Shown here: piece by piece, positions 55,601 through 64,000 of the stretch
Layout of the letters: each line of letters begins with the position of its first letter
How positions within the stretch are numbered: the first letter of the stretch is position 1
Assembly: GCF_910578445.1 (NCBI RefSeq)
Contig: NZ_CAJTQC010000007.1
Location: 1-64,000 of the forward strand
DNA length: 64,000 bases
Source: an uncultured Duncaniella sp.
Lineage (GTDB): Bacteria > Bacteroidota > Bacteroidia > Bacteroidales > Muribaculaceae
Reading direction: 5' to 3'
Translations under genes and position numbers: made by a program
Notes under the pieces: generated by a model
What the model was told of the DNA's origin: nothing
The model's database searches: none
Seen by the model: the letters and a program-made list of their open reading frames with translations, nothing else

Positions 55601-56748
55601 CCATTAGCTCCGAATGCCTTGGGATTGAACGCGCCGGAGTAGAACCACGCAATATTTGATTCTCCTTCGGACGGCCCATCAGGTATGATAAGTTTAAAGG
55701 CATACAATTTATCAGGTGCAAGCCGGTTGACGAGCACTTCGCCATCCTCAGCCTCAAGACGCTTGTCGGCCCATTCATTCCATGTGCGACCCTTGTCTGT
55801 CGAACACATAACCTTGATTGTACCCTTAGTATCAACAGGACTCCACGAAAACACCGTCCATGAAAAGTCTGTATTCCCGCAGTAACCTCCGCGACGCATT
55901 GGCTGACGAGCGAAATCGGCTACGGTTTTCACACCCGACAATGTGGCCGACACTACCGGACTCGCAAGTTTTTCAGGCTGCGACGCTATGTAAGAAGCCT
56001 TGATTTCATACTTCCCAACCCTGTCGATTTTCAGTCCCTTGACCACGAGTCGCAAATCCGGTCCGTTTTCAGGACGAAAGTCAAGCCCCATCAACCGTAG
56101 CAACGTGCCTTCCTTCCCACACTGAATCAATTCGGACTCACCGACCTGTTTATATTTATATGCAGTACCGGTCCGGCCGACTGACTGCTGCGGAAGATTC
56201 CGCACAACTACCGGGCCACGACCTATCACATCAACCGTCATATTGTCAAGAGTCACGGACAGTTCTGGCGGAAACAGAATTTCAACCGTAACATCTGGCG
56301 AACGCTGCCCGGCAAAAAAATCAAGTGTCACATCAGATGTCACCCCCACACGCAGACTGTCGCTGTGAAGAACCATACGTGACGAAAGCGCCTCGCTTTT
56401 CAGACCTATGCCATATTCCCTGACAACTTTACCAGCCGGTGTAAGCTCCTGCAAGCGGTCTCCTTTGACCGGCAGTGCAGATGTCAGACGCGGATTGCCC
56501 TCTCTGTCAACAATACGATATTTATTGCCTCTGTCTGTCTTGATTCCCGACAGAAGCTCACCGATATTCGGTGTTGTCGTCGTCAGTCCCTCTCCTTCAG
56601 GCGTGTCGACGGTGTATCTGTAAGTCGTGCCCTGCGCCACGAACAATGAATCAGATGAAAATCGCCAAGCTCGTCCGTCGACGGCATGAGAAGCAAGCGC
56701 CGACAGGCCGAATGCCATAAACAGAGATATACAGTGCTTACCATTCAT
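52696..56748 (-). CDS. Fusion of a GH28-like beta-helix with a C-terminal DUF362 domain
   Basis: This 1350-residue exported protein has four parts: a signal peptide (about 1-22); an N-terminal beta-rich region with Ig/FN3-like modules (about 30-370); a GH28/pectate-lyase-3 type beta-helix (about 373-950; FNPKAFGANGDGVSDDTDAL, SKVSSDDIVKPGSDC with the Asp pair D631-D632); and a DUF362 domain (about 960-1350; GIHPGRVVW, GEKIAVKLNLN, AGIPQECITLFDA, EHWNNPVEKLYSRNMG). The frame is uninterrupted across the junction. Its start overlaps the GH95 stop by 11 bp. The DUF362 copy matches the free-standing protein downstream. The combined function is not known. Confidence 0.8.
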   Translation of the reverse strand: MNGKHCISLFMAFGLSALASHAVDGRAWRFSSDSLFVAQGTTYRYTVDTPEGEGLTTTTPNIGELLSGIKTDRGNKYRIVDREGNPRLTSALPVKGDRLQELTPAGKVVREYGIGLKSEALSSRMVLHSDSLRVGVTSDVTLDFFAGQRSPDVTVEILFPPELSVTLDNMTVDVIGRGPVVVRNLPQQSVGRTGTAYKYKQVGESELIQCGKEGTLLRLMGLDFRPENGPDLRLVVKGLKIDRVGKYEIKASYIASQPEKLASPVVSATLSGVKTVADFARQPMRRGGYCGNTDFSWTVFSWSPVDTKGTIKVMCSTDKGRTWNEWADKRLEAEDGEVLVNRLAPDKLYAFKLIIPDGPSEGESNIAWFYSGAFNPKAFGANGDGVSDDTDALNRLISYAGELGGGVVRFSDGTFPVRTLHLQSNVWLHVDSSAVISALPGADAPETTWFSDRAYRSGLSPTDPRPYADPENYMTKQDVGHTYFHNSMFFGERIENVKIIGTGRITGAGNIVTGDKVMNNAPEKRCDKMFTFKLCKDIEIGGVETGRDMWYDEKLDLPYYIEGDRHVYEDTAMLHIDQGGHFVLLATGTDGIYVHDTWFGKHCVANARDIYDFMACNDVRVTNIYSKVSSDDIVKPGSDCSLGFTRPVSNYMVRNIVGDTNCNLFQIGSETADDIKDLYIDNIYVLGANKAGFSISTNDGGHVANVYLNSGKTGPIHSRSVMKRTRAPFFISISNRGRVLGAEVKKFSFMENGVERNELLVTNSNIGRVENINIRGVDISEVYGGSSFRNERWKDYDGSQNEAAAIIAGFKLPDDEAVNGGLGFRMPDGRHTGYVKDVAFSDVNLTVKGGHSKDDAEAVPPEIGVGRYNVGDLKIQPAYGFWFRHVDGVKMENISVKAEKNDGRYPVYFDDVANADVCGLEVIGNANRREPVGVVRSRDINVSVAGQSGPRMAWSANHPIGDAVGIHPGRVVWSHRPGAATWKKGEGRWSDDTCNSQESTDAMITDVLTSLTGEADEAMAWKALFRYFNQTHGRGKREYKKGEKIAVKLNLNNTFEYSDNEQLNASPHLTLSLLRSMVNEAGIPQECITLFDASRFMTDALFNKCHNEFPNVHYVDNEGTQGREKATYTADAIPYSADNGRLARGLADCAIEADYLINVALLKGHGGQGVTLCAKNWYGATDINRNFRKNQHNNFNQDRGGKPRYMTFTDFMGHKDLGGKTMLFLIDGLYGSMDVNGAPSGKWKMPPFNNDWPCSLFASQDGVAIDAVGLDFLTSEFPSMPDVDYCDMYLVEAALADCPPSGTVYDPERDGTRLKSLGVFEHWNNPVEKLYSRNMGRDYGIELIYVNSDK

Positions 56749-59287
56749 AAGTCATTCCCTTTTCAGTTGCTATGTCTATCGTGTATGTCTTTTTTAAATC
56801 AAGTGTAGCCCGTTTGCCATCAGCCTCGCTGTTGATTATAAATTCAGGAGATTCCGGAACAAACATGAGCGGATTCGGGTTTATACCTGTTGCCTGCTTA
56901 CCTTTCAACTTTTTCCGGCTCTTGACACGGCAGTTACCACCAAGCGTCGAATGAATCCTGACATGGGTCAGCTCACCGTCATTCCAGTCAATATCGACAA
57001 TGAATCCACCACGTGCGCGAAGCCCTCTGACAGAACCCGACTTCCATTTATCGGGAAGAGCCGGCAAGAGGAACAGCTCACCGCCGTGGCTCTGGAGAAG
57101 CATCTCGGTTATTCCGGCTGTGCCTCCGAAATTACCGTCGATCTGAAACGGCGGATGGGCATCAAAAAGGTTTGCATATGTTCCGCCGCCTTTTGTGGCC
57201 ACTTCGGTTTCATCGGCATATTTCAACCCGTTTTTCAACATTTCATAGGCATGATTTCCATCCTCAAGACGAGCCCAGAAATTGATTTTCCATGCCATTG
57301 CCCAGCCCGTGCCACCGTCGCCACGAAGCTGCAACGAACGTTTGACAGCCGCAGCGAGCTGCTCATCGCGCCGTGGCAGAATCTGCTTGGCCGGATGAAG
57401 GCCGAACAGATGCGACGCATGGCGGTGCTCCGGGTCCTGATCCTCGAAATCGGCATGCCACTCCTGCAACTGCCCTTCTCGACCTTCATGGAAAGGATAG
57501 AGCGACGACAGCACTTTTCTGACATCACCTCCGACGCCATCCAGACCAAGAATTGATGAAGCCTGAAGATAGTTGGTAAACAAATCGCGGATTATGGCCA
57601 TATCCATCGTCGAGGCCTTGGCCACTTCCCCTTCCTTTCTGACTCCCTCTGAATCGGTATATATAAACCTGTTTTCAGGAGATGTCGACGGATTGGTCAC
57701 AAGATAGCCTGATTCATCTTTCTGCAGCCATTCAAGCATAAACTTCACAGCACCTTCCATCAGCGGGAAGGCTGTCTGACGCAGATATTTTTCATCGCCC
57801 GTAAAAGCATAATGCTCCCAAAGGTGCTGACAGAACCAAGCCCCGGCCATAGGCCAGCATGACCATCTCGGCGCACCTTTCCGGTCATCGGCATAGCCAC
57901 CTGTCGGCGATGTCTGAGCCCATGCGTCGGAATTATGATGTGCCAGCCAACCGGAATCAATACCATAGTTCGTGCGAGCCGTCTCTGCCCCGTTTACAGA
58001 CAGAGCGGATATGAAATCAGATAAAGGTGCAAAACACTCCGAGAGCCCGGTGCATTCAACAGGCCAATAGTTCATTTCAGTATTGATATTTACCGTATAA
58101 TTCGAACCCCACGGCGGCTGGACATGACGATTCCATATTCCCTGAAGATTCGACGGCAGCCCTCCGGCACGCGATGAGGCAATGGTCAGATAACGGCCAT
58201 ACTGATAATAGAGTTCCACCAGACCGGTGTCAGAGTCATCGGAGGCAAAGCGACGCAGACGCTCATCGGTCGGCAATGATTCATATCGACTGTCGCCTTT
58301 ACCGAGCGTAAGGCTAACACGGTCGAAAAGATTGCGATAGTCGGCAATGTGCGCAGCCAGAAGACTATCGTAGGTTCTGCCTGAAATTTTATTGAAAATT
58401 TCGTCATTTCGCTTTGTCGGTGTGATTCCGTCTGCTCCGGGTTTCTTATTGAATCCGGCATAGTCAGTGGATGCAGACATAACAAACGTCACTGCGTCGG
58501 CATTTGTCACCGTAATGGTCGAGTCGCCATAAGTCACACGGCCACCATCGACATAAGCCTTCACACGGGCCTCAAAATTCATGCCCGAGTCACCGCTTTC
58601 GTCATACACAACCTGTCGTGGGTCATAATCGCGGTTGGCGACATAGATTGGTGCTTTACCTACGAGAGAGAGAAACTCGCCACCGGCATTACTGAAACTA
58701 TAATGCAGCTGACTGCTCATCGAGAGGTCGAGAGATACTGATTCGGGACGGTCGGAATTGACACGCACCACCATTACCTGATCAGGATAAGAGATAAACG
58801 ATGTGCGTTTGAACCTTACACCATCAACCTGATAACTTACCGTAGCTGTGGCTGTGGATAAATCAAGTTCCCTGTAGACATCGACCGGTTCGCCTGTCGG
58901 ACGCATTGAAATACGCATGTCGGCCATCGGAAGATAGCGTGCTGTATAAGGGCCTTGCCCATTATCCTTCCACAATTGACGTGCCAAAGCATAGTCCCCG
59001 TCATTGACAGCCTTGCGGATTGCAGGAAGTGCTGCCTTTGCTTTAGGATTATTTCGGTCAGTCGGTTCTCCTGACCATAACGTTTCCTCGTTGAGCTGAT
59101 AAAGTTCCTCAAGAGGATTGCCAAACACCATAGCACCGATGCGGCCGTTGCCCAAAGGCAGAGCCTCCTCCCATTTGGAGGCAGGAGATTCATACCATAG
59201 TTTCAATCCTTCACTATCCGCAGTGGTAGAACAGGAAACCATTGCTACATATATCGGGAGGAGAACAAATCTCTTTTTCAAATCCAT
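56738..59287 (-). CDS. GH95 alpha-L-fucosidase/alpha-L-galactosidase lipoprotein
   Basis: GH95 inverting enzymes remove alpha-1,2-fucose or alpha-L-galactose. The lipoprotein signal has C19 (YVAMVSCSTT). The N-terminal beta domain begins with the family block KWEEALPLGNGRIGAMVFGN and LNEETLWSGEP. The (alpha/alpha)6 domain includes NINTEMNYWPVECTGLSEC and WHADFEDQDPEHRHASHL, the conserved catalytic region, and FQIDGNFGGTAGITEMLLQS near the end. The 849-residue length is normal. It follows GH29 by 55 bp and overlaps the fusion gene start by 11 bp, so the two fucosidase-family genes are probably cotranscribed. Confidence 0.93.
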   Translation of the reverse strand: MDLKKRFVLLPIYVAMVSCSTTADSEGLKLWYESPASKWEEALPLGNGRIGAMVFGNPLEELYQLNEETLWSGEPTDRNNPKAKAALPAIRKAVNDGDYALARQLWKDNGQGPYTARYLPMADMRISMRPTGEPVDVYRELDLSTATATVSYQVDGVRFKRTSFISYPDQVMVVRVNSDRPESVSLDLSMSSQLHYSFSNAGGEFLSLVGKAPIYVANRDYDPRQVVYDESGDSGMNFEARVKAYVDGGRVTYGDSTITVTNADAVTFVMSASTDYAGFNKKPGADGITPTKRNDEIFNKISGRTYDSLLAAHIADYRNLFDRVSLTLGKGDSRYESLPTDERLRRFASDDSDTGLVELYYQYGRYLTIASSRAGGLPSNLQGIWNRHVQPPWGSNYTVNINTEMNYWPVECTGLSECFAPLSDFISALSVNGAETARTNYGIDSGWLAHHNSDAWAQTSPTGGYADDRKGAPRWSCWPMAGAWFCQHLWEHYAFTGDEKYLRQTAFPLMEGAVKFMLEWLQKDESGYLVTNPSTSPENRFIYTDSEGVRKEGEVAKASTMDMAIIRDLFTNYLQASSILGLDGVGGDVRKVLSSLYPFHEGREGQLQEWHADFEDQDPEHRHASHLFGLHPAKQILPRRDEQLAAAVKRSLQLRGDGGTGWAMAWKINFWARLEDGNHAYEMLKNGLKYADETEVATKGGGTYANLFDAHPPFQIDGNFGGTAGITEMLLQSHGGELFLLPALPDKWKSGSVRGLRARGGFIVDIDWNDGELTHVRIHSTLGGNCRVKSRKKLKGKQATGINPNPLMFVPESPEFIINSEADGKRATLDLKKTYTIDIATEKGMTYEW

Positions 59288-59342
59288 AGAGTCCTAATAA
59301 AACAAGCGTTTCTACACTTTATGAAATCACTTACAATCCCGG

Positions 59343-60779
59343 TCAGTCGGCATCGACAATCTTAAAGACTTTTTCAGAATTTGACACCAGTTTTTCCTGT
59401 GGCAATCGGCCTTTAAGTTCAAGTTTTATCACAGTAGCCACCGAATCGGTCAGTTTTTCAGGAAGCACAATCTCTGTCACACCCTTGCGCGAAGAGAATT
59501 TAAGAGGGGAGCCATCGGCAAGCATGGTGGCGCGTCGGCCTCCGAGCGATGTGTTGAGCGAGATTTTGCCTGATTCGGGACGGTCAAAAACGCAGAGATA
59601 CAACGTGGTGTTACGGCCGTTGTCCTTACGGATACATGCGCCCCATTCTGTAGCGATATTGCTGCGGCGAGTGCCATAGACAGCCTCACCGTTTGCTGCA
59701 AGCCATCGTCCAACTTCGTCAAGACACTGGCGTGCCTCGGCAGGAATCTCTCCATACGGATCAGGACCAACATTAAGCAGATAGTTTCCACCCATCGACG
59801 ATATGGTAAGCAGATTGCGCAGAATCGTCTGAGATGATTTCCATGCCTTATCCCAGCTCTTATAGCCCCACGAACTACCGATATTCATACATGTCTCCCA
59901 ATAGATGCCCTCGATATCCTCGGCTTTCGGGACTCTTCCTTCCGGTGTCTTATAGTCTCCGGGAAAGTCAGGACGGCGCAGACGGTCGTTGACAATCACC
60001 TTGGGATATTTCGACAGTTCCTTCATCATGTCTGAAGCCTGCTCCTTGGTGATTGCCTGAGGCGTGTCAAAGAAAATCACACCCAGATCGTTGCCATAAC
60101 GCTCGAGCAGTTCTTTTATCTGAGGTAAAGAAACGTCATAGAAATATTCATTAAACGATTTTATTGTCTGTAGTTCATCCCATGCACCATGATGAATACG
60201 CGTATATTCGTCGATTTCGACAGAGTCGCGGTTGGCCCAGCCCTCTTTCATCTCCTTTCGGGCCGTGCTTCCACCGGGATTACACCAGTCCTGCGACTGC
60301 GAATAGTAGAACCCGATTTTCAGTCCGTGACGACGGCATGCATCCACTACCTCATCGACTATGTCGCGTCCGAAAGGAGTATAGTCGACAATGTTGAAAT
60401 TGCTCGCCTTGCTTCCGAACATTGCAAAACCGTCGTGATGCTTGGTAGTAAACACAAGATATTTCATGCCTGCATTTTTAGCCGTCAGCACAAGACTATC
60501 GGCATTGAAACGTACAGGATTGAACGTACTTGCTTTGGCGCGATACTCACGCACGGGTATCTTACAACGGTTCATAATCCATTCCGCGCCACCACGGCGC
60601 TGATTATGCCCGTTGTAGACACCGCCGTAGAGGCAGTAAGGCCCCCAGTGGACAAACATGCCGAACTTGGCATCCTGCCACCATTGCATTTTTTCCTCCT
60701 GCGAAATTTTAGTCTCCGCCCTGCAGGAGAATGAAGTCAAAATCGTTAATATAGCTAATATGAATGATAATTTTTTCAT
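59343..60779 (-). CDS. GH29 alpha-L-fucosidase
   Basis: GH29 enzymes are retaining alpha-L-fucosidases. The ATG at 60777-60779 gives a signal sequence (MKKLSFILAILTILTSFSC) that may be a lipobox with C19; a longer frame would run into the upstream gene. The barrel shows WWQDAKFGMFVHWGPYCLYG, YLVFTTKHHDGFAMF, KIGFYYSQSQDW and DLGVIFFDTPQ, with D238 as probable nucleophile. The C-terminal beta-sandwich is short. The 478-residue length is usual. It pairs with GH95 and lies 10 bp after the beta-helix gene. Confidence 0.93.
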   Translation of the reverse strand: MKKLSFILAILTILTSFSCRAETKISQEEKMQWWQDAKFGMFVHWGPYCLYGGVYNGHNQRRGGAEWIMNRCKIPVREYRAKASTFNPVRFNADSLVLTAKNAGMKYLVFTTKHHDGFAMFGSKASNFNIVDYTPFGRDIVDEVVDACRRHGLKIGFYYSQSQDWCNPGGSTARKEMKEGWANRDSVEIDEYTRIHHGAWDELQTIKSFNEYFYDVSLPQIKELLERYGNDLGVIFFDTPQAITKEQASDMMKELSKYPKVIVNDRLRRPDFPGDYKTPEGRVPKAEDIEGIYWETCMNIGSSWGYKSWDKAWKSSQTILRNLLTISSMGGNYLLNVGPDPYGEIPAEARQCLDEVGRWLAANGEAVYGTRRSNIATEWGACIRKDNGRNTTLYLCVFDRPESGKISLNTSLGGRRATMLADGSPLKFSSRKGVTEIVLPEKLTDSVATVIKLELKGRLPQEKLVSNSEKVFKIVDAD

Positions 60780-60789
60780 GATGAATCTT

Positions 60790-62346
60790 CTATTTGATAA
60801 GGTTTGACAAATCACCGTTCTTGCGTGCCAAAAGCTGAGCAAGATATAGCGAGCGCGGGAAAACATTTGTTTCATTTTCGCCCTCCCACTCACCGTCAAG
60901 ACGGTCGGTAAATACTCCTGAATAACGTTCGGCTTTTGTTCCTATGCTATAATTCTTACCTGAAGCCCACGGACTCTGTACGGCAACACGTCCGGCATGG
61001 CAATTCCATAACACCTGTGTCACTCCGGCCCATCCGTGACCGCTGCCCATTTTGCCTCGGTCCTGCACGTTTATTTCTCCATCGGTGACAATATTGTCAT
61101 ACAGCGTACCGACGGCCCAACGGTGATGCGGACCTATGTCGGCATAACTCTGGGTAGCGGTGCAGTTATGGAAAACATTCGGACCGCAAACCTGCGAACC
61201 GGTCACGTAGTCATGACGACCTTCACGGCTCTGACAATTTATGAAAAGATTCTGCTGGCCTATATTGTTGAAGGCATAACGCAGACCACCTGTAATCACC
61301 GACTTCGGCGACAAGCTGCGACAGTTCCTGACTGTAACGTTCTTTGCATTGCGTTCGCAGCTTACACAGGCATAGCCGAGATGAAAACCGGTCACATTGT
61401 CTACCCAGCAATTCTCCGCCTTGTCGATCTGCACGCCAATCCATCCGTGTTGCGTATCCTCATAGTCCTCAAACTCAGAGTCGAGACAGATATCCATTAC
61501 TCCGACTTCTGAAATACGTCCGTCGAAAGTATATTTATAAATCTCTCCACCGCCATATTTGTGCGACATCTGCATGACGATTGGATTGTCGATATAAACC
61601 CGGTTGCCTTCCACTTTCGTTATCTCACGCTCGAAGGCGAGATTATATTCTCTCGGAGTCCATTGGCGAGTGCCCTTACGCTCCACAATCTGATCCATTT
61701 TTATGTCATGAATCCACTCCTGAGTGCCGGGACGATAGACGATGACTCTGTCACCGGGACGGAAACCGCTTGCATCCGATACCTGAAATGAATGTGTGCC
61801 GACAGGGACAAACGAGTCAGTAATGTGCACACGCGTGCCCGGAATCTCCTCTCTCTTACCTTCGCCCGACACCCTGATTAACGGATGTCGCTGACGGGCG
61901 GTCGCTATCAGACGTGTCTCGTCAATATTACTTCCCTCACCCTGAATCACCACACCGCTTGCACTGACGACGATAGAGCCGGAAATAGGATAGACACCAC
62001 GTTTGAGCATCACCACACCCCTGTGACCATTGGCATCAGGCATCCTCTGTGAAATCTTGTCGACAGCAGCCTGTATGTGGGCAAGATTGTCGCCCTCCAC
62101 AGGAGAAATGGTGATTACCGGCGAGAAATGAGGAAGTCCTTTGTCGCCGTGATGATAGCCCACGCGGCTGAAATCGGGAATGATGTTGCCTTCCTCATCA
62201 GGTATATATTCAAGCTTGCCGTCGGCGGTTATTTTCACCAACGATGACTGCCATGCTGCCGGCATCTTGGTCTGGGCATCAGCCGTCAACGTGCCGATTG
62301 CCATAAACGCTAAAAACATAGCGCCAAACAGTTTCGGAGTTTTCAT
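60790..62346 (-). CDS. Secreted right-handed beta-helix protein of the pectate-lyase superfamily, family unassigned
   Basis: A signal peptide (about 1-25) is followed by a predicted parallel beta-helix: IQAAVDKISQR, GVVMLKRGVYPISGSIVVSA, WIGVQIDKAENCWVDNVTGF, CERNAKNVTVRNCRSLS, LFINCQSREGRHDYVTGSQV. The insert with PGDRVIVYRPGTQEWIHDI resembles a small beta-domain. Conserved histidines and aspartates in GRHDYVTGSQVCG and DIGPHHRWAVGTLYDN may form a site, but I do not recognise a named family. It is 518 residues and is closely followed by GH29. It may cut or bind the acidic backbone. Confidence 0.65.
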   Translation of the reverse strand: MKTPKLFGAMFLAFMAIGTLTADAQTKMPAAWQSSLVKITADGKLEYIPDEEGNIIPDFSRVGYHHGDKGLPHFSPVITISPVEGDNLAHIQAAVDKISQRMPDANGHRGVVMLKRGVYPISGSIVVSASGVVIQGEGSNIDETRLIATARQRHPLIRVSGEGKREEIPGTRVHITDSFVPVGTHSFQVSDASGFRPGDRVIVYRPGTQEWIHDIKMDQIVERKGTRQWTPREYNLAFEREITKVEGNRVYIDNPIVMQMSHKYGGGEIYKYTFDGRISEVGVMDICLDSEFEDYEDTQHGWIGVQIDKAENCWVDNVTGFHLGYACVSCERNAKNVTVRNCRSLSPKSVITGGLRYAFNNIGQQNLFINCQSREGRHDYVTGSQVCGPNVFHNCTATQSYADIGPHHRWAVGTLYDNIVTDGEINVQDRGKMGSGHGWAGVTQVLWNCHAGRVAVQSPWASGKNYSIGTKAERYSGVFTDRLDGEWEGENETNVFPRSLYLAQLLARKNGDLSNLIK

Positions 62347-62419
62347 GATTCAGAATGTTAAATAAAACAATTGTAGATTTGAGTGACCATTCGCGGAATA
62401 GCTACTCTTAGATATTTGC

Positions 62420-64000
62420 TCAGAACTTCCATTCCAGACCGGCCATCACAGTGGCACGCGGCATCGGGAAGCCATAATTAATCTGATAGTCTGCGGCTGT
62501 CAGATTCTCACCCTTGACAAACAGAGTCAGGGGTTTATTGAACGTGAATGTATAGGCAACACGCGCGTTGAGCAGCGTGTAGTGTTCGGTTGTTTTCTCT
62601 GTCTTCAGACCCCATACTCCCATTGCATCGAGAGTAAACTGCCAGTTGCCGGGAGAGTATGCAACTTCGCCGAACACCTTGTGCTCAGGAGCGGCCAGAA
62701 TATCGGTCGAGGTGTGAAGATAGGCATAGTTGGCTGTCACATTCCACTCGCTGTTTATGGCGAAGGATGCGTCAAGTTCAAATCCCTTATTGATGAATTT
62801 ACCTGTATTCATATTCTTTGCGACACCGTCAACCATGACCGACTGTATCATATTGTCACCGTTGATGTAGTAGAGAGCCAGACCTGTGTTCAGACGGCTG
62901 TCTAAAAACCAATGGCGGAGTTCAACCTCAAAATTATCCATCGATTCCGGCATCAGCTCAGGATTACGCGGAGCATACATGTAAAGTTCTCGGATATTCG
63001 GCGAACGGAAACCCTTGCCATAGCTGAACTTCATGCGCGACGCCGACCATGGACGATAGATGAACCCGGCCTGCGGAATCCATTCATTGCCGAACTGCGA
63101 CGAATGCTCGATACGCGCACCGGCATTGAGGCTAAGTCGGTTATTGAAAAAGGCCTGCTGCATCATGGCATAAGCACCGATTTCATTGACATGCCTGTCT
63201 GTAATCGGACTCTCTTTGCCATCGGCTTTGGCTGAATTCCATGCCTCACCGCCCCAATGTTTGAAGTCGACTCCTACGCTCAGGTCATTACCGTCCCACG
63301 GGCGAATGGTTTGAAAGGCTGTGACACCAATATTATAGTCTTTGGAATTGAACAGATAGTCACGTGGCTTACCGTTTTTCAACCCATCGTCAATTTTGTG
63401 CTTACCCCAATTGTAGTAAGCCTGCACACCGCCCGAAGATATATCATAATTATTCTTTATAAATAGCGATGTCGTGGTACGGAACATCTTGGCCCACATT
63501 TCAATCGGCATGGCGAGATCCACAGAGCCCGGATTATCGGCCTTGGTCTCTGTCAACATCACATTTGCTCCGACCTCCCAATGACGGGAGGATGTATAAC
63601 CCAGTGAAGCGTATTGGTTCGACAGCCAATAGTCCATTCCACGTCGGTTGCCGTCAGTCGACTCATAGCTTGCGGCTGCGAATGCATTCCAAGCACCATG
63701 CCGATAACCGGCCTTCACCCCATATTTCTGCGTCCCGTAGCTTCCACCCATAGCGCGGACAGAGCCTTCGAGACCGTCGTGCATGGCCCGACGTGTAATC
63801 AGGTTGACAGAACCGCCCATCGCACCCGAGCCGTAGAGCAATGATGACGGACCGCTTACCACCTCGACCTTCTGCACATCGTTGGTCACGTATGTGTCAG
63901 GCAGCGAGTGGCCGAACACTCCGGCCCACTGTGGCTGACCGTCGATTAGAAACAATACTTTATTTCCACCGCCTACACCTCGAATATTTACCGTCCCGGC
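62420..64000 (-). CDS. TonB-dependent outer membrane receptor (BtuB/CirA type), C-terminal part
   Basis: The gene enters from the right edge; about 526 C-terminal residues are visible and the start is outside. The plug region reads VNIRGVGGGNKVLFLIDGQPQ and VEVVSGPSSLLYGSGAMGGSVNLITRR, then a barrel with regular aromatic-ended strands that finishes in VMAGLEWKF. Unlike SusC there is no SusD partner nearby, and the barrel is shorter, which fits BtuB, FepA or CirA-like receptors. It lies 73 bp before the beta-helix gene in the same direction. It may belong to the glycan locus or be an independent transporter for a metal complex or cofactor. Confidence 0.88.
   Translation of the reverse strand, partial: AGTVNIRGVGGGNKVLFLIDGQPQWAGVFGHSLPDTYVTNDVQKVEVVSGPSSLLYGSGAMGGSVNLITRRAMHDGLEGSVRAMGGSYGTQKYGVKAGYRHGAWNAFAAASYESTDGNRRGMDYWLSNQYASLGYTSSRHWEVGANVMLTETKADNPGSVDLAMPIEMWAKMFRTTTSLFIKNNYDISSGGVQAYYNWGKHKIDDGLKNGKPRDYLFNSKDYNIGVTAFQTIRPWDGNDLSVGVDFKHWGGEAWNSAKADGKESPITDRHVNEIGAYAMMQQAFFNNRLSLNAGARIEHSSQFGNEWIPQAGFIYRPWSASRMKFSYGKGFRSPNIRELYMYAPRNPELMPESMDNFEVELRHWFLDSRLNTGLALYYINGDNMIQSVMVDGVAKNMNTGKFINKGFELDASFAINSEWNVTANYAYLHTSTDILAAPEHKVFGEVAYSPGNWQFTLDAMGVWGLKTEKTTEHYTLLNARVAYTFTFNKPLTLFVKGENLTAADYQINYGFPMPRATVMAGLEWKF

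Noticed and set aside
60780..60899. 40-residue N-terminal extension of GH29
   Set aside because: It runs back into the end of the beta-helix gene and hides the signal peptide starting MKKLSFILAI.

Overview
This window looks like the chromosome of a gut Bacteroidales, most likely of the Muribaculaceae/Bacteroidaceae type. The grounds are two SusC/SusD pairs, many exported glycoside hydrolases and polysaccharide lyases with lipobox or Sec signals, an EF-G2 paralog typical of Bacteroidetes, and several -7 boxes of the Bacteroidetes form TAnnTTTG, three of them paired with TTTG at 20-21 bp. No rRNA, tRNA or CRISPR array was seen.

Left part (1-21 kb): the tail of an IS4-type transposase, then hisF-hisIE and alaS on the + strand. 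A small carbohydrate locus follows, with a GH105 gene and a GH3 gene firing away from each other from back-to-back consensus promoters. Next come exonuclease III (xth), a five-gene MacB/TolC-like tripartite ABC export operon, an exported DRGH-type nuclease, an isolated fdtA-fdtB pair for a dTDP-amino sugar, and a fusA2-type EF-G paralog whose catalytic switch-II histidine is replaced by alanine.

Right part (21-64 kb): one very large polysaccharide utilization locus, entirely on the - strand. Read in the direction of transcription it holds: a TonB receptor (cut by the window edge), a beta-helix protein, GH29 and GH95 (fucosidase families), a GH28-like/DUF362 fusion, a free-standing DUF362 protein with Ig-like and CBM-like tails, GH28, GH97, GH31, GH36, a six-hairpin protein, PL8, an SMP-30 lipoprotein, GH88/105, a BNR_4 propeller (possible lyase), PL6, SusC-SusD pair 2, then SusC-SusD pair 1 with a fasciclin lipoprotein, a glycan-binding-type lipoprotein and a TonB plug protein without a barrel. 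Hairpin terminators and -7 boxes divide it into at least three or four transcripts.

The enzyme set points to a branched acidic polysaccharide with uronic acid, alpha-galactose, fucose and alpha-glucose or xylose. Lyases cut the acidic backbone, GH105 removes the unsaturated uronate, and alpha-glycosidases trim branches. There are no sulfatases, hexosaminidases or local regulators, which argues against a standard glycosaminoglycan locus and leaves the substrate open (a plant mucilage or acidic gum is an inference). The most novel element is the pair of exported DUF362 proteins, one fused to a GH28-like beta-helix.
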